Source of the DNA: Clostridiales bacterium UBA7103
GTDB taxonomy: Bacteria > Bacillota > Clostridia > Oscillospirales > Oscillospiraceae
Length of the DNA: 19,290 bases
Assembly (NCBI GenBank): GCA_002493305.1
Contig: DKYJ01000024.1
Location: 19,439-38,728 of the forward strand
Reading direction: 5' to 3'
Shown here: piece by piece, positions 1 through 7,034 of the stretch
Layout of the letters: the number at the start of each line of letters is the position of its first letter
Position numbering within the stretch: the first letter of the stretch is position 1
Program-made: the position numbers and the translations under genes
Notes under the pieces: model-generated
What the model saw: the letters and a program-made list of their open reading frames with translations, nothing else
The model's database searches: none
Told to the model about the DNA's origin: nothing

Positions 1-620
1 GGGTCGTCCTGATACTCGATCTCCGCCTCGGCCAGCGCCGTCTCGTCCTTGGCGCACCAGTAGACGGGCTTAAGCCCCTTGTAGATGTGCCCGTTTTTAT
101 ACATCATGCCGAAGATGCGAACCTCGTCCGCCTCGAAGCCCTTGTCCATGGTGCGGTAAGGATGCTCCCAATCGCCGATGACACCCAGACGCTTGAAGCC
201 CTCCATCTGCCGCTGAACATACTTCTCGGCGTACTCGTGGCAGGCGGTGCGGAAATCGGCAACGGACATGGCCTTGTGGTTGAGCTTCTGCTCCTTGATG
301 ATGGCGCTCTCAATGGGCATACCGTGGTTATCCCAGCCGGGGATATAGGGGGTGTAGTATCCGCGCATGGCGGCGGAGCGGGTGATAAAGTCCTTGATGG
401 ACTTGTTGAGCGCGTGGCCCATATGGATATCACCGTTGGAGAAGGGAGGGCCATCGTGCAGATTGAAGAGGGGCTTGCCCTCGTTTTTCTTCAAAAGCTC
501 GTTGTAGATGTCCTGTTCTTCCCACTTTTTGAGCATATCAGGCTCACGTTTGGGAAGACCCGCGCGCATGGGAAAGTCAGTCTTTGGCAGATTGAGTGTT
601 GCGTTAAAATCCTGTGACAT
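1..620 (-). CDS. ileS: Isoleucyl-tRNA synthetase, N-terminal part (cut by window edge)
   Basis: This gene charges tRNA-Ile with isoleucine in the cytoplasm. About 206 residues are visible; the rest (editing domain, KMSKS loop, anticodon-binding region) lies beyond base 1. The start is ATG at 620-618, with AGGAGA a few bases upstream. The protein opens MSQDFNATLNLPKTDFPMR, typical of bacterial IleS. Residues 56-70 contain DGPPFSNGDIHMGHA, the class I synthetase HIGH signature (here HMGH, residues 66-69) in its usual IleS context. The sequence then continues through the expected WDNHGMPIE stretch. It lies 104 bp downstream of divIVA in the same direction, the conserved order of the B. subtilis ylm-divIVA-ileS region. 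Firmicutes ileS genes often carry a T-box leader, but the 104-bp gap is too short and lacks the T-box core, so none is called. Family assignment is secure. Confidence 0.97.
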   Translation of the reverse strand, partial: MSQDFNATLNLPKTDFPMRAGLPKREPDMLKKWEEQDIYNELLKKNEGKPLFNLHDGPPFSNGDIHMGHALNKSIKDFITRSAAMRGYYTPYIPGWDNHGMPIESAIIKEQKLNHKAMSVADFRTACHEYAEKYVQRQMEGFKRLGVIGDWEHPYRTMDKGFEADEVRIFGMMYKNGHIYKGLKPVYWCAKDETALAEAEIEYQDD

Positions 621-664
621 AGTCAGTCTCTCCTGTTATCTTCCAATCAATAATATATCAAGCA

Positions 665-695
665 ACGGGGCGCACGCTTTCCGCGCCCGCCCCGT
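665..695. other. GC-rich hairpin between divIVA and ileS
   Basis: ACGGGGCG (665-672) and CGCCCCGT (688-695) form a perfect 8-bp stem with a 15-base loop that can pair further inside. On the minus strand no T-run follows it, so it is not a standard intrinsic terminator. It may attenuate, process or stabilise the divIVA-ileS transcript. Confidence 0.45.
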
Positions 696-724
696 AAAAA
701 TCAAAGCAATGCCCGCGCTCCTTT

Positions 725-1357
725 TCAGAAGGAGAAGGGCTGGGTGCTGCCGAGCTTATCGGCAGGCTTGGCAGAGCTTTCCGCCGGGGTGATGTCAATG
801 TTGAGCTGAGCCTCGGGCCGTATTCGCGCCACAGACTCCTCAATGCTGCGCACAGTGTCCTCCACGCCGGACGCGCCGGCGGCTTCGGGAGCCTCCGGCT
901 GGGGAATAATACCGCTTGCAATGGCATCGACCTTTTTGATCTGAGCGTCGCAGAGGGCGCGGATCTTGTTGAAAAACTCGTTGGAAGCGGCCTTGGCATC
1001 GGCCAGACGGCGCTCCTGCTTTTTGGTCTCGTCCTCAATGGCGCCGACTCTTGCGCGAACCTGACGCTCCGCGTCAGCAAGCATGGCGGCGGCGCGCTGA
1101 CGAGCCTCGTTCTCGATCTGAACGGCCAGCTTCTGGGCGGAGATGACCGCCATGTTCAGCGCTTCCTCGTTGCTGCGATACTCCTCTATCTTGTCCACGA
1201 GGACTTTCATCTTGCTCTTGAGGACGGCGTTCTCCTTCTGGGAGGCGGTCACATCGTCGGCCAGCTCCTCCAGAAAATCATCAACGGAAGCCATGTCGTA
1301 TCCGCCAAATTTCGCCTTTTCAAAGGTTTTCTCACGAATGTCCTGTGCGGTAATCAT
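725..1357 (-). CDS. divIVA: DivIVA-domain cell-division/polarity protein
   Basis: This is a DivIVA/GpsB-type coiled-coil protein that binds negatively curved membrane at the septum and poles. It is 210 aa from ATG 1357-1355. Residues 1-30 (MITAQDIREKTFEKAKFGGY, then VDDFL) match the N-terminal membrane-binding domain. About residues 30-145 are a long Glu/Lys/Ala-rich coiled coil, followed by a Pro/Ala/Ser-rich, poorly conserved tail ending QPFSF. A GTG four codons upstream (1369) keeps the frame open, but it falls inside the AGGTGG that serves as ribosome binding site for the ATG, so the ATG start is preferred. It sits 52 bp downstream of sepF and 104 bp upstream of ileS, the classical Firmicutes neighbourhood. 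Confidence 0.93.
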   Translation of the reverse strand: MITAQDIREKTFEKAKFGGYDMASVDDFLEELADDVTASQKENAVLKSKMKVLVDKIEEYRSNEEALNMAVISAQKLAVQIENEARQRAAAMLADAERQVRARVGAIEDETKKQERRLADAKAASNEFFNKIRALCDAQIKKVDAIASGIIPQPEAPEAAGASGVEDTVRSIEESVARIRPEAQLNIDITPAESSAKPADKLGSTQPFSF

Positions 1358-1409
1358 ATGTTTATCCACCTTTCTCTGTTTGCTGCTGTGTCAGATAAAA
1401 ATGCCGGGA

Positions 1410-1958
1410 TCAGAAATATTGCCCGTCGCTCTCCGGCTGACCGGACTGTGTCCCCAGAATATCGACGTTTGCCGGGGTCACAAAATAGGTCTTGGCGGAG
1501 ATGGGGGTTATCTTGCCCTGAAGGGCATAGGTGATGCCGGACAGGAAGTCCAGCAGTCTGCGGGCCGTATCCGTCGGGAGCCCCTCCAGCGTCATCACCA
1601 CCGAGCGCCCCTGATTGAGATGGCTGACAAGCTCGCCCGCCTCGTCAAAGGACTTGGGGTTGAAGAGTATGACCTGAGTCTCATTCCCACCGAAATTGAC
1701 CACACGCTCTCTCTGAGGGGCTTTGGGCTTGGGGTTCTTTTTGCCGAAGCCGCTCCAGAATCCGCCGCCCTCACCGCCTGACTTTACCGCCTTGCGGGGT
1801 GCGGCCGCCTCCGGCTCGTCATCGAAGCCGTCGTCAACCGGGCTCTCCGCCGGGCTGGGTTTGGCGGGTTTTCTCAGGCTGCTGTCCGCGCCCTCGAAGA
1901 AATCCTCGTCATCGTCATATGGTTGGGTGAGCTTGCGAAATTCATCCATGAAACCCAT
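1410..1958 (-). CDS. sepF: SepF, FtsZ-associated septum protein
   Basis: SepF (YlmF) anchors and aligns FtsZ filaments at the division site. It is 182 aa, starting ATG at 1958-1956 with GGAGG about 8 bases upstream. The N-terminus MGFMDEFRKL is a short amphipathic helix of the membrane-targeting type. Residues about 15-85 are an acidic then Pro/Lys/Gly-rich linker. Residues about 85-170 are the DUF552 beta-alpha domain, with recognisable VILFNPKSFDEAGELVSHLN, GRSVVMTLEGL, ARRLLDFLSG and KTYFVTPANVDI stretches. It lies 23 bp after the yggS/ylmE stop, consistent with one operon. YlmG and YlmH, which lie between sepF and divIVA in B. subtilis, are absent here. Confidence 0.95.
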   Translation of the reverse strand: MGFMDEFRKLTQPYDDDEDFFEGADSSLRKPAKPSPAESPVDDGFDDEPEAAAPRKAVKSGGEGGGFWSGFGKKNPKPKAPQRERVVNFGGNETQVILFNPKSFDEAGELVSHLNQGRSVVMTLEGLPTDTARRLLDFLSGITYALQGKITPISAKTYFVTPANVDILGTQSGQPESDGQYF

Positions 1959-1981
1959 GGCCTTGCCTCCAGTGAGAAATG

Positions 1982-2677
1982 CTAATTATAGACCCGTGCT
2001 CCAAAAATGGCGGCACCAACTCTGACCATGGTCGATCCGCAGGCGATAGCCTCGGTGTAATCGCCCGACATACCCATGGACAGAAAATCCATAGATACAT
2101 TATCGTATTTTTTTTGCCAATTGTCAATAAAAAGCTGTTTCATAACTGTAAAATAAGGGCGATTTTCTTCCGGCAAAGCGCAAATTGGGGGTATCGCCAT
2201 CAATCCGCGCACCCAAACCGAGGAAAATTCACCGCATTTTTCCAAAACCGCGCCGATCTCCTCCGCGCTGAAGCCGGACTTTGATTCCTCGTTGGCAACG
2301 TTTACTTCCAGCAAAACCTGTTGCTTAATGCTTTTGGCCCTTGCCGCCGCGTCTATGGCGGCAAGGAGCGGGAGGCTGTCAACACTGTGGATAAGCTCCG
2401 CCGCTCCCACCACCTGCTTTACTTTGTTGCGCTGGAGATGGCCAATAAAGTGCAGTGGGCAGCCCGCATAAGCGCCCTGAGCGTTCTTTTCCGTCAGCTC
2501 CTGCACGCGGTTCTCGCCACATGCGTCCACACCCGCCGCGATGGCCTGCTGTACACGGTCGGCGTCGTTCATTTTGCTTGCCGCGACAAGGCAGATATCC
2601 TTCGGATCGCGCCCGGCGGCAATGGCGGCTCTGGCTATGTTTTCGCGCACCAGCGCCACGTTTTCGGCAATGCTCAT
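1982..2677 (-). CDS. YggS/YlmE-family PLP-binding protein
   Basis: This is a pyridoxal-phosphate-binding protein of the YggS/PLPBP/YlmE family (PLP and amino-acid homeostasis, no firm enzyme reaction). From ATG 2677 it is 231 aa with the fold-type III alanine-racemase-like barrel. The PLP lysine is K35 in LVAASKMNDADRV. Further family stretches are GENRVQEL, HFIGHLQRNKVK, IHSVDS, EVNVANEESKSGF, RGLMAIPP, LSMGMSGDY and RVGAAIFG. An in-frame GTG at 2698 lies upstream, but a GGGAGG sits 6 bases before the ATG and favours the shorter form. It corresponds to ylmE, immediately before sepF as in B. subtilis. The HlyD-like gene stops about 18 bp upstream, so co-transcription is likely. Confidence 0.94.
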   Translation of the reverse strand: MSIAENVALVRENIARAAIAAGRDPKDICLVAASKMNDADRVQQAIAAGVDACGENRVQELTEKNAQGAYAGCPLHFIGHLQRNKVKQVVGAAELIHSVDSLPLLAAIDAAARAKSIKQQVLLEVNVANEESKSGFSAEEIGAVLEKCGEFSSVWVRGLMAIPPICALPEENRPYFTVMKQLFIDNWQKKYDNVSMDFLSMGMSGDYTEAIACGSTMVRVGAAIFGARVYN

Positions 2678-2694
2678 AGCTATCCTCCCACGGA

Positions 2695-3519
2695 TCACTC
2701 CGTCAGCACCTTGTCCCCCACCCGCAGAGCTTCCGCCCCGGCGGGAAGCACAATGCTGACCTGATCCTGAGTGTATATTATTTCTACCTCTCGCCGCTCT
2801 GTCTTTCCGGCGGTGAGGATATTGACAAATTCAGACCCGCCGTCGCTGTGGATAGCCGCGGCAGGCACCTCCAGCCCTGTGTGCTCAGCGATCAAAAGCT
2901 CGCCCGCGCACTTTCTCAGACACAGGCAGTCAGGGCTCATGACGCCTGCGCGCAGCAAAAGAGCGGTGCTGCCGCCGCTTTCATCAATGGCACAAAGCTG
3001 TGCCGGGATCGGCCCCTCTATGTCCTGAAGCAAAAGCTTAACCTGTGCCGGGGCCTCGACAGGGCAGGGCTGCTCCGTTACGGCGGCATAGTACCAGCAA
3101 AAATCATAGACCAGCCGGCAGCCCTCCGCCTTTTCAGGGGCACATTCCATCAGCGCCTCCACCCGCTCAATAGAGAAGGGAAACAGCGCCTCCGGCGAAA
3201 GAGCTTCGCAGCCGTCACCTCCGGAAAAGCACAGCGCGGACTCCGGAGCAAACACCGCCTGAGAGCCACCCAGCGCCGAATCCGCGGAGATACGCGCCCC
3301 CTCCTCTATATCCGGCGGCACCTCAGCGGGCAGCAGCGTCTCGCGGCGCAGGGCAACGCCCGAAAGCGGGACGCTCTGGCGGAGACTGCCGTAGCAGACC
3401 GCCACTGTACGCCGCCCGGGAGCGAGGCCGAGAAGCCCCGCCCCCAGATACGCGCAGGCGGCCAGAAACAGCACCGCCGCCACGGCGCGCAGATACGGCG
3501 CGTTATGTATCCGATCCAA
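2695..3519 (-). CDS. HlyD-like membrane-anchored protein
   Basis: This is a 274-aa protein with one N-terminal hydrophobic segment (about residues 9-32, AVAAVLFLAACAYLGAGLLG) and an extracytoplasmic remainder. The C-terminal 70 residues (VPAAAIHSDGGSEFVNILTAGK ... VGDKVLTE) resemble the last beta domain of HlyD/RND membrane-fusion proteins, and the N-terminal part after the anchor (VSLSGVALRRET-like) fits the same fold. No obvious lipoyl/coiled-coil hairpin and no transporter gene are nearby, so an efflux role is not supported. Genes of this kind are often found beside ylmE-sepF in Clostridia. The start is a TTG (3519) that overlaps the end of hfq by 17 bp with no clear ribosome binding site, suggesting translational coupling. 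Function unknown; the family call is moderate. Confidence 0.7.
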   Translation of the reverse strand: MDRIHNAPYLRAVAAVLFLAACAYLGAGLLGLAPGRRTVAVCYGSLRQSVPLSGVALRRETLLPAEVPPDIEEGARISADSALGGSQAVFAPESALCFSGGDGCEALSPEALFPFSIERVEALMECAPEKAEGCRLVYDFCWYYAAVTEQPCPVEAPAQVKLLLQDIEGPIPAQLCAIDESGGSTALLLRAGVMSPDCLCLRKCAGELLIAEHTGLEVPAAAIHSDGGSEFVNILTAGKTERREVEIIYTQDQVSIVLPAGAEALRVGDKVLTE

Positions 3520-3730
3520 GATCCAGCGGCCGGGGCGGGACGATGGTGGATATAGCGTGCTTGTAGATAAGCTGCTGCTTGCCGTCGGAATCCAGTATCA
3601 CGGTAAAGCCGTCAAAGCCCTTGACGATCCCGTGAAGCTGGAAGCCGTTCATCAAAAACATGGTGACATTGAGCCTGTCACGCCGGGCGATGTTCAGGAA
3701 GCCATCCTGGAGATTTTGCGTTTTCTGCAT
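3503..3730 (-). CDS. hfq: RNA chaperone Hfq
   Basis: Hfq is a hexameric Sm-like RNA chaperone that promotes sRNA-mRNA pairing. It is 75 aa. Sm1 is visible as LNIARRDRLNVTMFLMNGFQ, LHGIVKGFDGFTVILDS, and Sm2 as KQQLIYKHAISTI, which contains the YKHA proximal-face motif. The C-terminus is short (PPRPLDLGSDT), as in Gram-positive Hfq, without the long E. coli tail. The start ATG (3730) has AAGGAG rather far upstream (about 11 bases). It lies 131 bp downstream of miaA, matching the widespread mutL-miaA-hfq order. The intervening 131 bp hold no gene and one small hairpin. Confidence 0.97.
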   Translation of the reverse strand: MQKTQNLQDGFLNIARRDRLNVTMFLMNGFQLHGIVKGFDGFTVILDSDGKQQLIYKHAISTIVPPRPLDLGSDT

Positions 3731-3861
3731 TTTTCAGCCAACTCCTTTTTCTTGAGGTAAGCGCTGAATAGATCCCGCTCGCCGATTTATCCGTCGCTTG
3801 CCCTGAGCAACTATTCTCTGTCGCTCATTTTAGTATATTGCTCACTATGTAAGCGAGCCTA

Positions 3862-4803
3862 TCATATACCGCGGCTGTGCAAAAACTCTGTCGAAAGCCG
3901 TCGCGCCCACGCAAAGTCGGGCAAGGCTTCCCAATTTATTTCCAGCGCCCCCTCCCAGCGGCGAAACCAAGTTATCTGCCGCTTGGCGTAACGGCGGCTA
4001 TTTTGCTTTATTAAGTCTATGGCCTCCTGTGTGGCGCAGTCCCCGCGCAGGGCGGCGGCCGCCTCCTTGTAGCCTATGGCCTGCATCGCCGTGCAGTCCG
4101 GCGGCACGCCCTCCCGGAGCAGCTGCGCGACCTCCTCAAAAAGTCCGGCGGAGGCCATCTCCTCCACCCGGCTGTCGATGCGGCTGTAAAGCGCCGCGCG
4201 GTCTGCATAATTTAAGACTATCCGCGCCGCGTCATACCGGGGCGGCAGAACCTGCGTGCGCCGGTCGTGCTCCGTGGCGGTGACGCCGGTGAGAGTGAAA
4301 ATCTCTATCGCCCGGACTATCCGGCGCTTGTCCGAGGGGTGGAGCCTCTCCGCCCGCTCAGGGTCAAAAACCCGAAGTTTATTCAGCATGGCCTCCCCGC
4401 CGCTTTTGTCGTATTCGGCACCCAGCCGTGCGCGCAGACCCTCATCCCCGTCGTCCCGGGCGGCAAAATCCCTCCCGGAGAGCAGGGAGTCTATATAAAG
4501 TCCCGTGCCGCCCACTATAATGGGCAGCTTCCCGCGGGTCAGAATGTCCTCGCAGCACGCGGCGGCCTCCTGTACATAGCGGGACACGGAATAATCCTCC
4601 CAGGGCTCGGCCACATCGAGCATATGGTGCGGGGCAAGGTTTTGCTCCCCGGCGCTTGCCTTGGCGGTGCCTATATCCATGCGGCGGTAGACCTGCATGG
4701 AGTCTGCGGAGACGATCTCTCCGTTAAATTCCCGGGCGAGCTCTATTCCAAGCCGGGTCTTGCCCGAAGCGGTGGGCCCGGCGATAACAACGACCTTTTT
4801 CAT
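3862..4803 (-). CDS. miaA: tRNA dimethylallyltransferase MiaA
   Basis: MiaA transfers a dimethylallyl group from DMAPP to N6 of A37 in tRNAs reading UNN codons (i6A37), the substrate of MiaB. It is 313 aa, the normal length. The P-loop is GPTASGKT (residues 9-16); the DSMQVY stretch (34-39) and GTAK follow, then GGTGLYID (98-104). DKRRIVRAIEIF and the C-terminal RRYAKRQITWFRR are the tRNA-contacting family signatures. The ATG (4803) is only 3 bp after the mutL stop and has no convincing Shine-Dalgarno site, so its translation is probably coupled to mutL. The partner enzyme gene miaB lies on the opposite arm of the divergent region. Confidence 0.97.
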   Translation of the reverse strand: MKKVVVIAGPTASGKTRLGIELAREFNGEIVSADSMQVYRRMDIGTAKASAGEQNLAPHHMLDVAEPWEDYSVSRYVQEAAACCEDILTRGKLPIIVGGTGLYIDSLLSGRDFAARDDGDEGLRARLGAEYDKSGGEAMLNKLRVFDPERAERLHPSDKRRIVRAIEIFTLTGVTATEHDRRTQVLPPRYDAARIVLNYADRAALYSRIDSRVEEMASAGLFEEVAQLLREGVPPDCTAMQAIGYKEAAAALRGDCATQEAIDLIKQNSRRYAKRQITWFRRWEGALEINWEALPDFAWARRLSTEFLHSRGI

Positions 4804-4806
4804 GGC

Positions 4807-6654
4807 TCAGACTATGCGCTTGAAGCGCTTGTCAAGGTCGCGGCGCGTGACCACAACGCTGACGGGTCGTCCGTGGGGGCAGTATTTTATTCTGCCGGAG
4901 ACGACCTCCTCCACAAGGGCCTCCAGCTCCTTTTTGTCGCTGTCCCAGCCCGCCTTTATCGCCGCCTTGCAGGCCACCGTGTGCAGGATCTCATCTCTGG
5001 CGGAGGCGGGGTCGGGGGTCTTGTGGCCGCGGAGCTTTTCGCATATCTCCTCCACGGCGGCCGCCGCCTCCGGCGCGTCCATGTCCGCCGGGAGCGCACG
5101 GATTATATACTCCCGCTCGCCGAAGGGCTCTATCTCAAAGCCCAGCGCCGCGAGCAGCTCCCCTTTGTTTTCAAGCAGCTCTCCGTCCTCCGGGCTGAGC
5201 TTGAGCGTCACCGGGCAGAGCAGGCTCTGGGCCATGATCTGCCTGTCCTGAGCCTTGAGCCGGTCAAAAATCATGCGCTCGTGAGCGGCATGCTTGTCTA
5301 TCAAAATCAGCTCCTGCTCACGTTCCACGATGATGTAGGTTTTCAGGGCTTCACCCACTATCTTGTGGTCGGGCGCCTGCAAACTTTCAACATTTTGAAC
5401 AGGTTTTTCAACAGTCAAATCAGTGAAAACCGGCTCAAAGCCCGTCGTTTCGGGGCTTTTTGGCTCGGTTTTTGCCGAAAAAAGCGGCGGCGGCGCAAAA
5501 GCGGCGGGACGGTAGGAGACAGCCGGACTTTTGAAGCTCAAATTCCCTCCGGAGGGCGCTGCCGGGGCGGCGCTGAAAGCGTATTCCGCCCGCCGGGAAA
5601 CAGGCTCGGGCAGGGGGTCATATTTTGGCGCGGCCACAGGTGCTGCCCCGGCCTCCGGGGCGCTGCGATCCTCGTTTTCAAGGGCCGTGAGCACCGCGTG
5701 ATACACAAGGTCAAAGACCTGCTTCTCGCTTGAAAACTTCACCTCTGTCTTTGCAGGGTGGACATTTACATCCACATTGCCAAGGCCGATATCCAGATAC
5801 AGCACGCAGGCGGGGAAGCGCCCGGTGAGCAGACTGTTTTTGTATGCCTGCTCCACCGCGCTCTGCAAAAGGGCGGAGCGTATGTATCTGCCGTTGCAGA
5901 AGAAATACTGCGCGGCGCGGTTTCCGCGGCAGAGCGCCGGGGAGGACACAAGGCCGCTCACGTGCATACCGTTCTCTTCACTTTGACAGGGGAGCATCGC
6001 GGAGGAGATATCCCGCCCCAAAAGCGCGTACACGCAGGACTCGACCTTCCCGTCGCCGGTGGAGAAAAACTCCTCCCGCCCGTCGCGGATAAAGCGCAGG
6101 GACACATCGGGACGGCCCAAGGCGCAGCGAAGGGCAGCCTGCATACAGGCGGAGGCCTCGCTCCGGTCAGACTTGAGGAACTTGAGCCGCGCGGGGGTGT
6201 TGAAGAAGATATCCTCCACCGTCATCACCGTGCCGGTGGGGCAGCCGCAGGCGGACATATCCAGAATATCCCCCGCGCTGAGAGTCATCACCGTGCCGTC
6301 GCAGCCCTCCCTGCGGGTGCGCAGCTCTATGTGGGATACGGCGGCGATGGCGGCCAGAGCCTCTCCGCGAAAGCCCATAGTCCCTATGGCCTCAAGCCCT
6401 TTTTCGTCATGGAGCTTGGAGGTGGCGTGGCGCAAAAAGGCGATGCCGGCGTCCTCCGGCGCCATACCGCAGCCGTCGTCTGTGACTCGGATAAAGGTGG
6501 CGCCGCCGTCCTTTATCTCCACGCAGATATTTTTCGCTCCCGCGTCAAAGGCGTTTTCCACCAGCTCCTTGACAACGGAGGCCGGGCGCTCCACGACCTC
6601 GCCGGCGGCTATCATATCCGCCACATGGGGCGCGAGTATATTTATAACAGGCAT
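4807..6654 (-). CDS. mutL: DNA mismatch repair protein MutL
   Basis: MutL couples MutS mismatch recognition to strand incision. It is 615 aa. The GHKL ATPase half shows ELVENAFDAGA (30-40, with catalytic E30 and N34), DDGCGM (59-64), RHATSK (75-80) and GFRGEAL (94-100). A Pro/Ala-rich linker follows (about 330-430). The C-terminal domain carries DKHAAHERMIFD near residue 453, a variant of the endonuclease motif DQHAX2EX4E, plus ACKAAIKAG and CPHGRP (about 592), so an intrinsic nickase is likely, as in bacteria without MutH. The ATG at 6654 has a strong AGGAGG upstream and begins MPVINILAPHVADMIAAGEV. The frame stays open to 6813 but runs through repeat DNA, so that extension is rejected. mutS is on the divergent arm. 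Confidence 0.97.
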   Translation of the reverse strand: MPVINILAPHVADMIAAGEVVERPASVVKELVENAFDAGAKNICVEIKDGGATFIRVTDDGCGMAPEDAGIAFLRHATSKLHDEKGLEAIGTMGFRGEALAAIAAVSHIELRTRREGCDGTVMTLSAGDILDMSACGCPTGTVMTVEDIFFNTPARLKFLKSDRSEASACMQAALRCALGRPDVSLRFIRDGREEFFSTGDGKVESCVYALLGRDISSAMLPCQSEENGMHVSGLVSSPALCRGNRAAQYFFCNGRYIRSALLQSAVEQAYKNSLLTGRFPACVLYLDIGLGNVDVNVHPAKTEVKFSSEKQVFDLVYHAVLTALENEDRSAPEAGAAPVAAPKYDPLPEPVSRRAEYAFSAAPAAPSGGNLSFKSPAVSYRPAAFAPPPLFSAKTEPKSPETTGFEPVFTDLTVEKPVQNVESLQAPDHKIVGEALKTYIIVEREQELILIDKHAAHERMIFDRLKAQDRQIMAQSLLCPVTLKLSPEDGELLENKGELLAALGFEIEPFGEREYIIRALPADMDAPEAAAAVEEICEKLRGHKTPDPASARDEILHTVACKAAIKAGWDSDKKELEALVEEVVSGRIKYCPHGRPVSVVVTRRDLDKRFKRIV

Positions 6655-6736
6655 AGTGTTCCTCCTGAAATATAAATGGGGTACAAACCTCCGCTTTCCT
6701 TTTTCCCCTCCGGCGGTATAGACCACCACAGCACCC

Positions 6737-6864
6737 ACTTGCTTCCCCCTGAGGGGGAAGTGGCGCGCAGCGCCGATAGGGGGGCTGCACTGCAACAGTG
6801 TAAGATAGAGCAAGCCAGCCCCCCATCAGTCAGCTTGCGCTGACAGCTTCCCCTCATGGGAAGC
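6737..6864. repeat. Paired GC-rich inverted repeat in the mutL leader
   Basis: Two related elements face each other. The left arm (6737-6786) folds into CTTCCCCC/GGGGGAAG (6742-6760) and GGCGC/GCGCC (6762-6774). The right arm (6817-6864) folds into GTCAGC/GCTGAC (6829-6844) and GCTTCCC/GGGAAGC (6846-6864). GGGGGGCT (6779-6786) can pair with AGCCCCCC (6817-6824) across a 30-base centre. The reverse complement of one arm follows the same plan as the other: a CTTCCC-type hairpin, a second small hairpin, GAT, then a G-run and CT. This is the look of short dispersed repeats found in many copies in gut Clostridia, but the copy number in this genome cannot be seen here. Confidence 0.75.
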
Positions 6865-6956
6865 CAAGGCGCCAGCGGACGCAGAAAAAATAAGCGGAAA
6901 ATGGAGTTTTCGCCACAATAGGCGAAAACGCAGCGGTGCGAACTTCTTCTATCGTC

Positions 6957-6985
6957 ATTATACAGGATTTTTATTGAAAATTCCA
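6957..6985 (-). promoter_or_regulatory. Candidate mutL-miaA-hfq promoter
   Basis: On the minus strand a perfect -10 TATAAT (6962-6957) lies 17 bases downstream of a weak -35, TGGAAT (6985-6980). Transcription would start near 6950 and give a leader of about 295 bases that includes the paired inverted repeat. Confidence 0.5.
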
Positions 6986-7003
6986 CCCGGTTTATGTTAA
7001 TAT
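6974..7003 (+). promoter_or_regulatory. Candidate miaB-mutS promoter
   Basis: TTGAAA (6974-6979) is followed after 18 bases by TAATAT (6998-7003), about 30 bp before the miaB start. The -10 is imperfect. The site overlaps the proposed leftward mutL promoter, so the two could interfere with each other. Confidence 0.35.
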
Positions 7004-7034
7004 TATCTGTAAACTTTTTATAAGGGACAGAGCC

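Larger units (their letters stand above)
6655..7034. other. Divergent mutL/miaB intergenic region
   Basis: These 380 bp contain no credible gene. From left to right they hold the mutL ribosome binding site, about 75 bp without clear structure, a paired inverted repeat with four internal hairpins (6737-6864), a separate 9-bp perfect hairpin GTTTTCGCC/GGCGAAAAC (6906-6929), then an AT-richer stretch (6950-7020) carrying back-to-back promoter-like elements, and the miaB ribosome binding site. Confidence 0.7.

Noticed and set aside
621..724. T-box leader for ileS
   Set aside because: The gap is only 104 bp and shows no AGGGTGG-type core; the hairpin at 665-695 is not followed by a T-run on the minus strand.
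1358..1369. GTG start of DivIVA at 1369
   Set aside because: That GTG is part of the AGGTGG ribosome binding site of the ATG at 1357, which matches the usual DivIVA N-terminus.
3840..3858. Hairpin GCTCACT/AGCGAGC downstream of miaA as a terminator
   Set aside because: The 7-bp stem has a wobble pair and no T-run on the minus strand; hfq is more likely reached by read-through.
4267..5733. Long plus-strand open frame of 488 codons opposite miaA/mutL
   Set aside because: It lies wholly antisense to two clear genes, has no recognisable domain, and is explained by the GC-rich codon use of the real frames.
6655..6813. In-frame N-terminal extension of MutL by 53 residues
   Set aside because: It is translated repeat and leader DNA; the ATG at 6654 has a strong AGGAGG and begins at the conserved MutL N-terminus.
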